Assembly: GCF_902712855.1 (NCBI RefSeq)
Contig: NZ_LR743508.1
Location: forward strand, 1 to 64,000
Source of the DNA: Variovorax paradoxus
GTDB lineage: Bacteria > Pseudomonadota > Gammaproteobacteria > Burkholderiales > Burkholderiaceae_C
Direction of reading: 5' to 3'
DNA: 64,000 bases
In this document: positions 42,465 through 53,112 of the stretch, in pieces
Layout: every line of letters begins with the position of its first letter
Position numbering within the stretch: the first letter of the stretch is position 1
The notes under the pieces: model-generated
Seen by the model: the letters and a program-made list of their open reading frames with translations, nothing else
Told to the model about the DNA's origin: nothing
Database searches by the model: none
Made by a program: the position numbers and the translations under genes

Positions 42465-43484
42465 TCACTTGCCCATCGCCTTGTCGACGTAGGCCGTCGT
42501 CACGTAGGCGCTGTAGTCGGGCTTCACCTCCTGCACGCGGCCCTGCTCCTTCAGGAAAGCCGCCGTGTTGGCCATGGCCTTGGCCGCGCCGCCGCCGAGC
42601 CACGTGGGCGAGACCTGCTCGGCCATCGTCGGGAAGGTGTAGAGCGCCATGGCCGCACCCACGTCCTTCGGGTCGGCCTTGGTCCACTTGGCCATGGCCT
42701 TGGTCTGCGGCGAGTCGGGCGTCCAGCTCTTGCCCGAGGCCTTGTACTCTTCGTTCGCGCGGTTCAGCGCCTTCACGAAGGCGACCATGAAGGGCTCGTT
42801 GGCCGCCGCCCACTTGGCGTTGACCACGATCCCTTCGAACGTGGGCGCACCGCGCTTGCCGATGCTGCCCGACGTGGCAATGGTCTTGCCGTTGGCCTTG
42901 ATCTTGGAGAGCACCGGGTCCCAGATGAACGTGGCGTCGATGTCGCCGCGCTCCCACGCGGCCGCGATTTCCGGCGGACGCATGTTCATCACGTTCACGC
43001 TCTTCGGGTCGACCCCGTCCATCTTCATGCCGGCCATGAGCTGGTAGTGCGCCGTCGACACGAAAGGCGTGGCCACCTTCTTGCCGGCCAGGTCCTTCAT
43101 GCTGTTGATGCCCGAGGCGTTGCGTGCGATGAGCGCCTCGGCATTTGCGATGTCGGCCGAGATCCAGAACAGTTTTATGTCCTGCCCCTGGCTGGCGGCC
43201 GCCGTCAACGGGCTGGAGCCGGTTTCACCCATCTGCACGTCGCCTGAAGCCATTGCGCGGATCACGTCGCCGCCGCCGGAGAACATGCGCCAGTTGATCT
43301 TGTAGCCGGTGGCTTTTTCGACCTCGCCGGATTCCATGACGAGGCGCAGCGGCACCAGCATGTCCTGGTGCGCGAAAGTGACTTCCTTGGCCTGCTGCGC
43401 GGAGGCTGCGGTAGTGCCGCAAAGGGCTGCCAGCGCGGCAGCCATCAGGGCGAACTGGAGGGGGACACGGCGGGACATCGTCAT
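42465..43484 (-). CDS. tauA: Taurine/sulfonate-binding periplasmic protein
   Basis: 339 residues. The signal peptide (MTMSRRVPLQ then LMAAALAALCGTTAASAQQ) ends near residue 30. The mature protein follows E. coli TauA closely: DWR-like KINWRMFSGGGDVIRAMASGD, GSSPLTAAASQG, VATPFVSTAHYQLMAG, PPEIAAAWERGDID and the end FLKEQGRVQEVKPDYSAYVT. The ATG at 43484 has a CGGAG ribosome site. No tauD dioxygenase follows; the imported sulfonate may instead feed the Xsc route, but taurine would need an aminotransferase or dehydrogenase not seen here. Confidence 0.93.
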   Translation of the reverse strand: MTMSRRVPLQFALMAAALAALCGTTAASAQQAKEVTFAHQDMLVPLRLVMESGEVEKATGYKINWRMFSGGGDVIRAMASGDVQMGETGSSPLTAAASQGQDIKLFWISADIANAEALIARNASGINSMKDLAGKKVATPFVSTAHYQLMAGMKMDGVDPKSVNVMNMRPPEIAAAWERGDIDATFIWDPVLSKIKANGKTIATSGSIGKRGAPTFEGIVVNAKWAAANEPFMVAFVKALNRANEEYKASGKSWTPDSPQTKAMAKWTKADPKDVGAAMALYTFPTMAEQVSPTWLGGGAAKAMANTAAFLKEQGRVQEVKPDYSAYVTTAYVDKAMGK

Positions 43485-43646
43485 CGGTTTCTCCGGTGGG
43501 TGAATCTCGCCGCGACTTTGCACCGATCGCATCCAGCCAGGAAGTACCAGCGACTGTGTCGGCATGGAGCCAGTCGGTGAGTGAATACCCTTGTTGTGGT
43601 GCGTTCTGCACGGGGTAGGTGCATGTTGTTTTGGTGAGCTTGCTTT

Positions 43647-43674
43647 CCGGGGCCGGGTCTCGACCCGGCCCCGG
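43647..43674. terminator. Strong GC hairpin after the MocR gene
   Basis: CCGGGGCCGGGT-CTCG-ACCCGGCCCCGG: a perfect 12-bp stem with a 4-base loop, 14 bp after the MocR stop, with weaker outer pairing (GAGCTT/AAGCTC). No T-tract follows, so it may act as a processing or rho-assisted terminator between mocR and tauA. Confidence 0.6.
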
Positions 43675-43687
43675 TAAACAAGAAAGC

Positions 43688-45223
43688 TCAGTGCATCCGC
43701 CGCCCAGGCGCCCGTGACTCCCCTCGAGCCAAAGCCAACTCCTCCACAGCCATCCCCAAAGCCCGAATCCCCGCCGGAATCTGCGCCGCAGCAATCGAAG
43801 AAAGCCGCAACCGAAAGAACGGACAGGGATAAGGAGGCCGGGCAAAGAACACGTCCCCCGCCTCGATCAGCACCCCGTGGTTGCGCGCCATCAAAGCCAG
43901 CTCCGTGGCATCCACCCAGGTAGGCGCCTGCACCCAGATCGAAGCCCCTCCGGAAGGCAGCCGGAACTCGAAGTCGGGCAGGTGGTCACGCAGCGCCTGC
44001 GCAGCCAGCGCAAGCCGTTCCTGCATTGCATGGTTCACCCGCCGCGCATGCGACTCGTGATGCCCCAGCGAAAGAAACAGCGCATACGCGTGCTGCAAAA
44101 AGGCACTCGGGTGCCGCACCATCGCATGCCGGATGACCCGCAGTTCCTTGATCAGTGCACGCGGCGCCACGATGAACCCCAGCCGCAGCGCCGGCGACAG
44201 GCTCTTCGACACGGAGCCCACGTAGATCACCCGCCCCGTCTTGTCCAGGCTCTTGAGCGCCGGCATCGGCGTGCCCTCGTACAGGTTCTCCGCCTCGTAG
44301 TCGTCCTCGATGATCACGAAGTCCTGCAGCTCCGCCTTGCGCAGCAGCCACTGCCGCCGCTCCAGGCTCAGCGTGGCCGTGGTCGGGCTCTGGTGCGAGG
44401 GCGTCACGAACAGATAGTCCGCAGCCGGCAGCGCGTCGACCACCAGCCCGTCCTCGTCCACGTCCACCTCGACCCACTTCGGCTGCCGCAGCGAGAAGCT
44501 GTTGCGCGCATGCGGGTGCCCGGGCTCTTCCAGGCCCACGCGGGTCTGCTCGTCGAACAGAGCCTCTGCCAGCAGGTAATAGGCATGCTGCGCGCCCATC
44601 GTCACCAGGATCTCTTCCTTCAGCGCGAACACGCCGCGCTTGGGCAGCAGCCGCGTGCGGATCTGCTCGATGAGATCGGGCACGTCGTCGGTCTCGAAGT
44701 CGGGCGTCCAGTGCGGCAGCTGGGAGCGCGCCAGGCTGCGCGCGCAGCATTCGCGGAAGTCTTCGGTGGGAAACAGCTGCGGGTCGTAGTTGCCGTAGAC
44801 GAAGGGATACGGATAGTCGCGCCAGCGGTCGGGCTTGGACAGCGTCGGCTTGTCGACCAGCGAGCGCAGCACGCGCCCCGACCAGTCGGGCGGCTGGCTC
44901 GCCTGCCCGCTGCGCCCCACCAGCGGCTCCGCGTGCGCGGCGGACACCGGCCGTGCGTTGCGCGCCACGAACACGCCGCTGCGCGGACGCGCCTCCAGAA
45001 AGCCTTCGTCGATCAGCTGCAGGTAGGCCGAGGTGACGGTGTTGCGGCTCAGCCCCAGCAGCGCCGCCAGCTCGCGCGACGAGGGCAACGGCGCCCCGGG
45101 GCTCAGGTGTTCTTCAAGAATGGCCTGCACCACGGCGGACCGCAAACGGGCCTGCAGGGGCAACGCCGGCTGGTCGGGCAGCGCAAAGAGCTGCGCCCAT
45201 TGGGTGGCTCGCGGGTTGGGCAT
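43688..45223 (-). CDS. MocR-family (GntR HTH + aminotransferase fold) transcriptional regulator
   Basis: 511 residues. The N-terminal GntR helix-turn-helix (PSSRELAALLGLSRNTVTSA, about residues 50-70) precedes a class-I aminotransferase-like domain with the pyridoxal lysine in GSVSKSLSPALRLGF. The ATG at 45223 begins MPNPRATQW. It lies upstream of tauABC in the same direction and diverges from the NTF2-FAD oxidoreductase-dpp operon. TauR, a taurine regulator, is a MocR protein, so it may be TauR; equally it may be an amine-sensing regulator of the divergent operon. Confidence 0.88.
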   Translation of the reverse strand: MPNPRATQWAQLFALPDQPALPLQARLRSAVVQAILEEHLSPGAPLPSSRELAALLGLSRNTVTSAYLQLIDEGFLEARPRSGVFVARNARPVSAAHAEPLVGRSGQASQPPDWSGRVLRSLVDKPTLSKPDRWRDYPYPFVYGNYDPQLFPTEDFRECCARSLARSQLPHWTPDFETDDVPDLIEQIRTRLLPKRGVFALKEEILVTMGAQHAYYLLAEALFDEQTRVGLEEPGHPHARNSFSLRQPKWVEVDVDEDGLVVDALPAADYLFVTPSHQSPTTATLSLERRQWLLRKAELQDFVIIEDDYEAENLYEGTPMPALKSLDKTGRVIYVGSVSKSLSPALRLGFIVAPRALIKELRVIRHAMVRHPSAFLQHAYALFLSLGHHESHARRVNHAMQERLALAAQALRDHLPDFEFRLPSGGASIWVQAPTWVDATELALMARNHGVLIEAGDVFFARPPYPCPFFRLRLSSIAAAQIPAGIRALGMAVEELALARGESRAPGRRMH

Positions 45224-45363
45224 GGTGCGCCGCAGTTTAGGGCAGCGCGCGCGATTCTTCACCTTCGCGCGGCATTCTGGCTCGGTCGAATCCCCGCAAC
45301 TGGCCCTATCGCGTGGCCAGCCTGCTGCCTACGCTTGCCCCCATTCCTTTCCGGAGCTTTCGC

Positions 45364-45777
45364 GTGACCTCTTCTTCGTCCTCTTCCTCTTCCACCGTGA
45401 CCACCGACACCCTCGCCGCCTTCAGCGATGCATGGAACCGCCACGACATCGATGCCCTGATGAGCTTCATGACCGAGGACTGCATCTTCCAGACGGCAGC
45501 CGGCCCCGACGCCTGCGGCACGCGCCATGTGGGCACCGAGGCGGTGCGCAACGCCTTCGCCGGCGCCTGGGCCGCGGTGCCCGATGCGCAATGGGTGAAC
45601 GGCCAGCACTTCGTGCACGGCGACTTCGGCACCTCGCAGTGGACCTTCACCGGCACCGCCGCCGACGGCAGCCGCATCGAGACCGACGGCATCGACGTCT
45701 TCACCTTCAAGGGCGGAAAGATCCACCTGAAGAACGTGTTCCGCAAGGCCCGCCCCAACCTGCCTGCCGCCAGGTAA
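45364..45777 (+). CDS. NTF2-like/SnoaL-like protein
   Basis: 137 residues from a GTG at 45364 behind GGAGC. After a serine-rich N terminus the NTF2 fold is recognisable: FSDAWNRHDIDALMSFMTED, later GTRHVGTEAVRNAFAGAW and FTFKGGKIHLKNVF. Such small proteins are isomerases, dehydratases or binding proteins; the substrate is unknown. First gene of the long operon divergent from mocR. Confidence 0.8.
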   Translation: MTSSSSSSSSTVTTDTLAAFSDAWNRHDIDALMSFMTEDCIFQTAAGPDACGTRHVGTEAVRNAFAGAWAAVPDAQWVNGQHFVHGDFGTSQWTFTGTAADGSRIETDGIDVFTFKGGKIHLKNVFRKARPNLPAAR

Positions 45778-45825
45778 GGCAAGCCGACGCAGCCCGGCCT
45801 CTTCTCCTCTTCTCTTGGAGCCCTC

Positions 45826-47301
45826 ATGACCATGACAGGCACCGCGCCGTTCACCACCGCGAGCGCGGCCATCGACGGCACAGCGCTCCAGCAGCCGCCC
45901 CAGGCACCGTTCCGTCCGTACGACCCGCAGTACGACCCGCTTCACGCGCCCGACCCCGGCGCGGGCCGCGCCTATGCGCCCACGTGGTGGGTGGCCAGCG
46001 CCGGCGAACCGCCCGAGGACGACGGGCCACTGGTGCGCGACATCGATGTGGACGTGGCCATCATCGGCTCGGGCGCCACCGGCATGTCGACCGCGCTGTA
46101 CCTGGCGCAGGAGCACGGCATTCGCGCGACGGTGCTCGAGGCCAACCAGGCCGCCTGGGGCTGTTCCAGCCGCAGCGGCGGCCAGGGCCAGAACGCGAGC
46201 GGGCGCCTGAAGCGCTCGCAGTGGATCCAGCGCTGGGGCCTCGACACGGCGAAGCGGCTCGACGCCGAGATCCGCGGCGGCTTCGAGAACTTCCGCCACC
46301 TCACGACGCAGATCGATTGCGACGCGTTCGACGGCGGCCACCTCTACCTGGCGCACCGGGCGGAGAAGCTGCCGGTGCTCGCCGCCGAGGCGCAGCTCAT
46401 GCGCGAGAAGTTCGGCTACGCCACCCGCATGATGAGCGCCGAGGAAGTGCGCGAAAACTACTGCGACGAACGCGAGACGGTGGGCGCGATGTTCGAGGCC
46501 GAGGGCGTGGGCATCCATCCGCTGAAGTTCACCTTCGGGCTGATGCGGCGCGCCCGCGCGCTCGGCGTGACGGTGCACACGTCGAGCCCGGTGCAGGGAT
46601 GGCGCACGGTCGACGGGGTGCACCACCTGCAGACACCGGCCGGCGTGGTGCGCGCGCGCCGCGTGGCGGTGTGCACCGGCGGCTACACGGGGCAAGCGCT
46701 GAGCCCGCTGTTGAAGAACCGGATCATGCCGATCCTGTCGAACTCGGTCGTGACGCGCCCGCTGACCGACGCGGAGCTGCAGGCCACCAACTTCAGGTCG
46801 CAGACCTTCCTGACCGACACGCGCACGCTGCGCTTCTATTACCGGCTGCTCAAGGGCAACCGGCTGCAGATCGGCAGCCGAAGCTCGGTGAGCGGCGCCG
46901 ACGCCGAACACCCGGTGCACCTGAAGCTGCTGACCGACGCCATCGCGCGCAAGTTCCCGCCGCTGGCAGGCATCCGCATCGACTACTCGTGGTGGGGTTG
47001 GGTCGACATGAGCCACGACATGATGCCGCGCATCACCCAGCCCGAGCCCGGCAGCAAGGTCTGGTACGCGGTGGGCTACGGCGGCAACGGCGTGTCGTTC
47101 TCGACCTGGGCCGGCAAGCGGCTGGCCGAGCGCGTGGCCGGCAAGGACACGGGCAAGGACGTGTTCGAGCTGCCCATCTACCGATCGCCGCTGCCGTTCC
47201 CGAACGTGCTGGGGCTGGTGGAGTCGCGCGCGTTCGCGCCGTTCCGTCGCGTGGGGCAGCGCATGCTCTACAAGTGGTACTGGCTGAAGGACGAGAAGTA
47301 G
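45826..47301 (+). CDS. FAD-dependent oxidoreductase (DAO family, PuuB/OrdL-like)
   Basis: 491 residues. The dinucleotide-binding IIGSGATGMSTALYLAQEHG is near residue 80 (Rossmann GxGxxG), the DAO-type CSSRSGGQGQNASGRL near 115 and the C-terminal GYGGNGVSFSTWAGKRLAE closes the FAD site. Such enzymes oxidise secondary amines (gamma-glutamylputrescine, glycine derivatives). With the amidohydrolase and Dpp-type transporter downstream, an amine, amide or N-acyl compound is the likely substrate. Not sequence-close enough to name puuB. Confidence 0.85.
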   Translation: MTMTGTAPFTTASAAIDGTALQQPPQAPFRPYDPQYDPLHAPDPGAGRAYAPTWWVASAGEPPEDDGPLVRDIDVDVAIIGSGATGMSTALYLAQEHGIRATVLEANQAAWGCSSRSGGQGQNASGRLKRSQWIQRWGLDTAKRLDAEIRGGFENFRHLTTQIDCDAFDGGHLYLAHRAEKLPVLAAEAQLMREKFGYATRMMSAEEVRENYCDERETVGAMFEAEGVGIHPLKFTFGLMRRARALGVTVHTSSPVQGWRTVDGVHHLQTPAGVVRARRVAVCTGGYTGQALSPLLKNRIMPILSNSVVTRPLTDAELQATNFRSQTFLTDTRTLRFYYRLLKGNRLQIGSRSSVSGADAEHPVHLKLLTDAIARKFPPLAGIRIDYSWWGWVDMSHDMMPRITQPEPGSKVWYAVGYGGNGVSFSTWAGKRLAERVAGKDTGKDVFELPIYRSPLPFPNVLGLVESRAFAPFRRVGQRMLYKWYWLKDEK

Positions 47302-47315
47302 CGGTTTCGTGCCCC

Positions 47316-47344
47316 GGGGAATGCACCGCTGAAGCACATTCCCC
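47316..47344. terminator. Hairpin downstream of the FAD oxidoreductase gene
   Basis: GGGGAATG at 47316-47323 pairs with CATTCCCC at 47337-47344. No T-tract follows, so it may attenuate rather than end transcription ahead of the dpp-like genes, which begin 178 bp later. Confidence 0.4.
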
Positions 47345-47521
47345 GAAGTGGCGCACCGGCCCGCCGCACAACGGGGCAAACCCGCGCCTTCTGGCCCTGT
47401 GACTCGCGCCGCGTTGGCTCTTCGCCGGCGCGCCGCAAGCACCTATCTTCGACACCAAGGTGCCGCATCCCGATGCGGGCCGAGTCCCGATTGCCTGTGT
47501 CGAACTCTCCGAGGTCCTGCC

Positions 47522-49120
47522 ATGTCGCTTCCCGTTTTCACGCGCCGCACCACATTGCTTTCCGCCACTCTCGCGGCGGCGGGCACCCTGCTTCCGTTCC
47601 CGGGCTTCGCGGCCGACGAGCCCAAGCGCGGCGGCACGCTGGTGATCGGCACCACGCAGACGCCGCGGCACCTCAACGGCGCGGTGCAGTCGGGCATTGC
47701 CACCGCCATGCCGTCGACCCAGGTCTTCGCCAGCCCGCTGCGCTTCGACGACAAGTGGAACCCGCAGCCCTACCTGGCCGAGTCGTGGAAGCTGGCCGAC
47801 GACGCGAAGTCGCTCACGCTCAAGCTGCGCAAGGACGCGCTGTTCCATGACGGCAAGCCCGTCACCTCGGCCGACGTGGCCTTCTCGATCATGGCCATCA
47901 AGGCCAACCATCCGTTCGCCACGATGATGGGCCCCGTCGACAAGGTGGAGACGCCCGACGCGCAGACCGCCGTCATCCGCATGGGCGTACCGCACCCGGC
48001 GATCGTGCTAGCGATGTCACCCGCGCTGTGTCCGATTCTTCCCAAGCACATCTACGACGACGGGCAGGACCTGAAGAACCACCCGCGCAACACCACCGAC
48101 GTGATCGGCTCGGGTCCGTTCCGCGTGACCGAGTTCAAGCCTTCGCAGCGCATCGTGCTCGAGCGCTTCGACAAGTTCTTCCTGCCGAACAGGCCGTACC
48201 TCGACAAAGTGATCTTCAACGTCACGCCCGACATGGCCAGCCTGGTGCTGGGCCTGGAGCGCGGCGATGTGCAGATGCTGCCCTTCGCCACCTTGCCCAC
48301 CGACCTCAAGCGCCTGGCCAACGACCCCAAGGTGTCGCTCACGCCCAAGGGCTACGACGGCATCGGCCCGCTGAACTGGCTGGCCTTCAACACGGCAAAG
48401 AAGCCGCTGTCGGACGTGCAGGTGCGCAAGGCCATCGCCACCTCGATCGACAAGAACTTCATCACCAAGGCGCTGATGGGCGGATTCGCCACGGTGTCCG
48501 ACGGCCCGCTGGTGGCCAGCAGCCCCTTTGCCGTGAACGACCTGGTGCGCTACCCGCTCGACCTGAAGAAGGCCGGCGAGATGCTCGACGCCGCGGGCTA
48601 CAAGGCAGGTGCGGGCGGCGAGCGGTTCAAGCTCACCATCGACTACCTGCCGGGCGGCGACGACCAGCAGAAGAACGTGGCCGAGTACATCCGCGGCCAG
48701 CTCAAGAAAGTGGGCATCACGGTGGAGGTGCGCGCATCCGCCGACTTCCCGGCCTGGGCCAAGCGCCTGGCCACGCACGACTTCGACATGTCGATGGACG
48801 CGGTGTTCAACTGGGGCGACCCGATCATCGGCGTGCACCGCACCTATCTGTCGACCAACATCAAGCCGATCGTGTGGACCAACACGCAGTCGTACTCGAA
48901 CCCGAAGGTCGACGAGCTGCTGAACACCGCCGGCGGCCTGACCGACCCGACGCAGCGCAAGGCCTACTACGCCACGTTCCAGAAGATCGTGACCGACGAG
49001 CTGCCGATCGAGTTCATCAACCAGGTGCCGTACCACACCATCACCAGCAAGAAGGTGGGCAACGTGCCGACGACCATCTGGGGGCCACTGTCGCCGCTCG
49101 ACGAGGTGTACGTCAGGTAA
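47522..49120 (+). CDS. Dipeptide/oligopeptide-type ABC transporter solute-binding protein (SBP_bac_5)
   Basis: 532 residues. The N terminus (FTRRTTLLSATLAAAGTLLP) is a twin-arginine-like or Sec signal, cleaved near AAD. The SBP_bac_5 domain follows (KRGGTLVIGTTQTPRHLNGA, and AESWKLADDAKSLTLKLRKD near residue 90). It is the capture subunit of a five-gene transporter. Its ligand is not necessarily a peptide; the surrounding oxidoreductase and amidohydrolase point to an amide or amine. Confidence 0.92.
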   Translation: MSLPVFTRRTTLLSATLAAAGTLLPFPGFAADEPKRGGTLVIGTTQTPRHLNGAVQSGIATAMPSTQVFASPLRFDDKWNPQPYLAESWKLADDAKSLTLKLRKDALFHDGKPVTSADVAFSIMAIKANHPFATMMGPVDKVETPDAQTAVIRMGVPHPAIVLAMSPALCPILPKHIYDDGQDLKNHPRNTTDVIGSGPFRVTEFKPSQRIVLERFDKFFLPNRPYLDKVIFNVTPDMASLVLGLERGDVQMLPFATLPTDLKRLANDPKVSLTPKGYDGIGPLNWLAFNTAKKPLSDVQVRKAIATSIDKNFITKALMGGFATVSDGPLVASSPFAVNDLVRYPLDLKKAGEMLDAAGYKAGAGGERFKLTIDYLPGGDDQQKNVAEYIRGQLKKVGITVEVRASADFPAWAKRLATHDFDMSMDAVFNWGDPIIGVHRTYLSTNIKPIVWTNTQSYSNPKVDELLNTAGGLTDPTQRKAYYATFQKIVTDELPIEFINQVPYHTITSKKVGNVPTTIWGPLSPLDEVYVR

Positions 49121-49134
49121 GGCGGGCACAGGTC

Positions 49135-50112
49135 ATGGGCACGCTGCGTTATGCCGCCTCGCGACTGCTCCAGGCCCTGGGCCTGGTGCTTGCGGTGGTG
49201 GTGCTGAATTTCGTGCTGGTGCACGCCGCGCCGGGCGACCCGGTGGAGACCATTGCCGGCGCGAGCGGCGGCATGTCGCCCGAGCTGATGGCGCAGCTGC
49301 GCACGCAGTACGGGCTCGACAAGTCGCTGCCGGTGCAGCTGGGCGTGTACCTGGGCAAGGTGGCGCGCGGCGACCTGGGCTACTCGTACTTCTTCAACCT
49401 GCCGGTGACCAGCATGATCGCCGAGCGCGTGCCGGCCACACTGCTGCTGGTGCTCAGCTCCGTGCTGCTGGCGTTCTTCGTGGGCACGGCGCTGGGCGTG
49501 CTGTCGTCGCGCAGGCCGAACGGATGGCTGTCGCAGTTCATCACGGTGCTGTCGCTGGTGGGTTTCGCGGCGCCGGTGTTCTGGCTGGGGATCATGCTGG
49601 TGATCCTGCTGGCCTCGGTGTTCCCCATCCTGCCGGTGGCGGGCATGCGCGCCATCGACTCGTCCGGGGCCGGCGGCCTGGCCGACATGCTCGACGTGGC
49701 GCACCACCTGGTGCTGCCCACGATCACGCTGAGCCTGGTGTACCTCGCGCAATACAGCCGGCTCGCGCGCTCGTCGATGCTCGACGTCCTGGGCTCGGAC
49801 TTCATCCGCACCGCGCGCGCCAAGGGCCTGGCCGAGCGCGTGGTGCTCTACAAGCACGCGCTGCGCAACGCGCTGCTGCCGGTGGTCACGGTGCTGGGGC
49901 TGCAGTTCGGCAACGTGCTGGCCGGCGCCATCCTGGTGGAGACGGTGTTCAACTGGCCGGGCCTCGGCCGGCTGGCCTTCGAGTCGGTGCTGCGGCGCGA
50001 CTATCCGACCATCCTCGGCGTGCTGCTGTTCTCGTCGGTCGTGGTGGTGGTGATGAACCAGCTCACCGACCTGTGCTATCGCTTCATCGACCCACGGATC
50101 AAGGCCTCATGA
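49135..50112 (+). CDS. ABC transporter permease, DppB-type
   Basis: 325 residues, six membrane segments, with the DppB N-terminal YAASRLLQALGLVLAVVVLN and the EAA loop IRTARAKGLAERVVLYKHALR near residue 222. Starts 14 bp after the binding-protein gene. Confidence 0.92.
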   Translation: MGTLRYAASRLLQALGLVLAVVVLNFVLVHAAPGDPVETIAGASGGMSPELMAQLRTQYGLDKSLPVQLGVYLGKVARGDLGYSYFFNLPVTSMIAERVPATLLLVLSSVLLAFFVGTALGVLSSRRPNGWLSQFITVLSLVGFAAPVFWLGIMLVILLASVFPILPVAGMRAIDSSGAGGLADMLDVAHHLVLPTITLSLVYLAQYSRLARSSMLDVLGSDFIRTARAKGLAERVVLYKHALRNALLPVVTVLGLQFGNVLAGAILVETVFNWPGLGRLAFESVLRRDYPTILGVLLFSSVVVVVMNQLTDLCYRFIDPRIKAS

Positions 50113-51016
50113 GCAAGGTGATCACGATGCCCTCTGCCGGCGCCGCAACGTTTAAGCCCACACCCAAAGTGCGCGTGGAGCATCCCGCCGCGGAGGCCAT
50201 GCGCATGTTCCTGCGCAACCCTGCCGCCATCGCCGGCATGGCGATGCTCCTGGTGGTGCTGCTGGTGGCCATCGCCGGCCCATGGCTGTACCCCGCCGAT
50301 CCGTTCGAGATCAGGGCCGCACCGCTCACCCCGCCCTTCAGCGAGGACGCCTGGCTCGGCAGCGACTACCTCGGGCGCGACGTGCTCACCGCGCTGATCT
50401 ACGGCGGGCGGGCCACGCTGCTGGTGGGCGCGGTGGCCGCGCTGCTGTCGGTGGTGATCGGCATCACGCTCGGCGCCTTCGCGGGCTACTACGGCGGCAA
50501 GGTCGACGCAGCACTGATGAAGCTCACCGAGTTCTTCCAGGTGCTGCCCGCGCTGCTGTTCGCGATGGTGGTGGTGACGCTGTTCTCGCCCACGCTCGTG
50601 ACGGTGACGCTCGCCATCGGCATCGTGAGCTGGACCGGCACCGCACGGCTCACGCGTGCCGAGTTCATGAAGTACCGCGGGCTGGAGTTCGTGCGCGCGG
50701 AACGGGCCATCGGCGCACGGGACGCGCGCATCATCTGGAAGGTGATCCTGCCGAATGCTCTGCCGCCGCTGGTGGTGTCTGCCACGCTGGCGATCGGCGC
50801 GGCCATCCTGTTCGAGGCGGGGCTGTCGTTCCTCGGGCTGGGCGACCCCAACCAGATGAGCTGGGGCCTGATGATCGGCTCCAGCCGGCAGTACGTGCTG
50901 TCGTGCTGGTGGGCGGTGGCCTTTCCGGGCGCGGCAATTTTCATCACCGTACTGGCCGTCAGCCTCATCGGCGACGGGCTGAACGATGCCCTCAACCCCA
51001 AACTGAGGGAGCGTTG

Positions 51017-51017
<1 letters not shown>
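50109..51017 (+). CDS. ABC transporter permease, DppC-type
   Basis: 302 residues. The DppC-type N-terminal membrane segment (residues about 35-60) is followed by LGSDYLGRDVLTALIYGGR and the EAA loop VRAERAIGARDARIIWKVIL. Overlaps dppB-type gene by four bases (ATGA) and ends sharing one base with the next start, so it is part of a tight operon. Confidence 0.92.
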
Positions 51018-52074
<1,057 letters not shown>

Positions 52075-52078
<4 letters not shown>

Positions 52079-53112
52079 GCTTCATCGGCAAGACCGACAC
52101 GCTGCTGGCCGTCGACGACCTGAAGGTGCACTTTCCGCGCGGCAAGTCGGGCTGGGGGCGCACGCCCGAGGTGGTGAAGGCGGTGGACGGTGTCTCGTTC
52201 GAGGTGCGCCGGGGCAGCACGCTGGCGGTGGTCGGCGAATCGGGCTCGGGCAAGACAACCACCGCGCTGGCGGTGATGCGGCTCGCGCCCGTGACTTCCG
52301 GGCGGCTGCAGCTCGGCGGCACCGACCTGGGCGCGCTGAAGGGCGAGGCGCTGCGGCAGGCGCGCACGCGCATGCAGATCATCTTCCAGGACCCGTTCTC
52401 CTCGCTGAACCCTCGCGAACGCGCGGGCGCCGCCGTGCGCGCGCCGCTGGACCTGATGCGCGTGGGCACGCCCGACGAGCGCACGCGCCGCGTGGCCGAG
52501 CTGTTCGAGGCGGTGGGCCTGCGGCCCGAGCAGCAGCACCTGTTTCCGCACCAGTTCTCCGGCGGACAGCGCCAGCGCATCAACATCGCGCGGGCGCTGG
52601 CCACCAACCCGGAGCTGGTGGTGTGCGACGAGCCGGTGTCGGCGCTCGACATCGCGATTCGCGCGCAGATACTGAACCTGCTGGCGCGGCTGCAGCGCGA
52701 GCTGGGGCTGACCTATCTCTTCATCTCGCACGACATGGCGGTGGTGGAGCACATCTGCGACGACATCGCGGTGATGTACCTCGGCCAGATCGTGGAACGC
52801 GCGCCGCGGCGCAGCTTCTTCGCGCGGCCGCTGCATCCGTACAGCGTGGCGCTGATGTCGGCCGTGCCCACCGTGAGCGGCGGGCGCCGGCGCGCGGCGA
52901 ACCGCATCAAGCTCAGCGGCGATCCGCCGAGCCCCATCGACCCGCCCAGGGGCTGCCGCTTCGCCGGCCGCTGCCCGGTGGCGGAGCCGGCCTGCGCGGC
53001 CGAGCTGCCGCCGCTGCGCGAGGTCGCGCCCGATCACTGGGTGCGTTGCAGGCGCGTCGACGTCGTCGACGGCCTGCCGCTCCCGCCTCTTTCGATGCCA
53101 GAGACGCCATGA
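52075..53112 (+). CDS. ABC transporter ATP-binding protein, DppF-type
   Basis: 345 residues. Walker A is GESGSGKTT, Q-loop IIFQDPFSSLNP, signature FSGGQRQRINIARAL, Walker B VVCDEPVSALD; the C-terminal cysteine motif CRFAGRCPVAEPAC matches the family. Overlaps the preceding gene by four bases. Confidence 0.94.

Noticed and set aside
45259..47442. 727-codon minus-strand frame over the FAD oxidoreductase
   Set aside because: Shadow frame; the plus strand carries FAD-binding motifs and a ribosome site.
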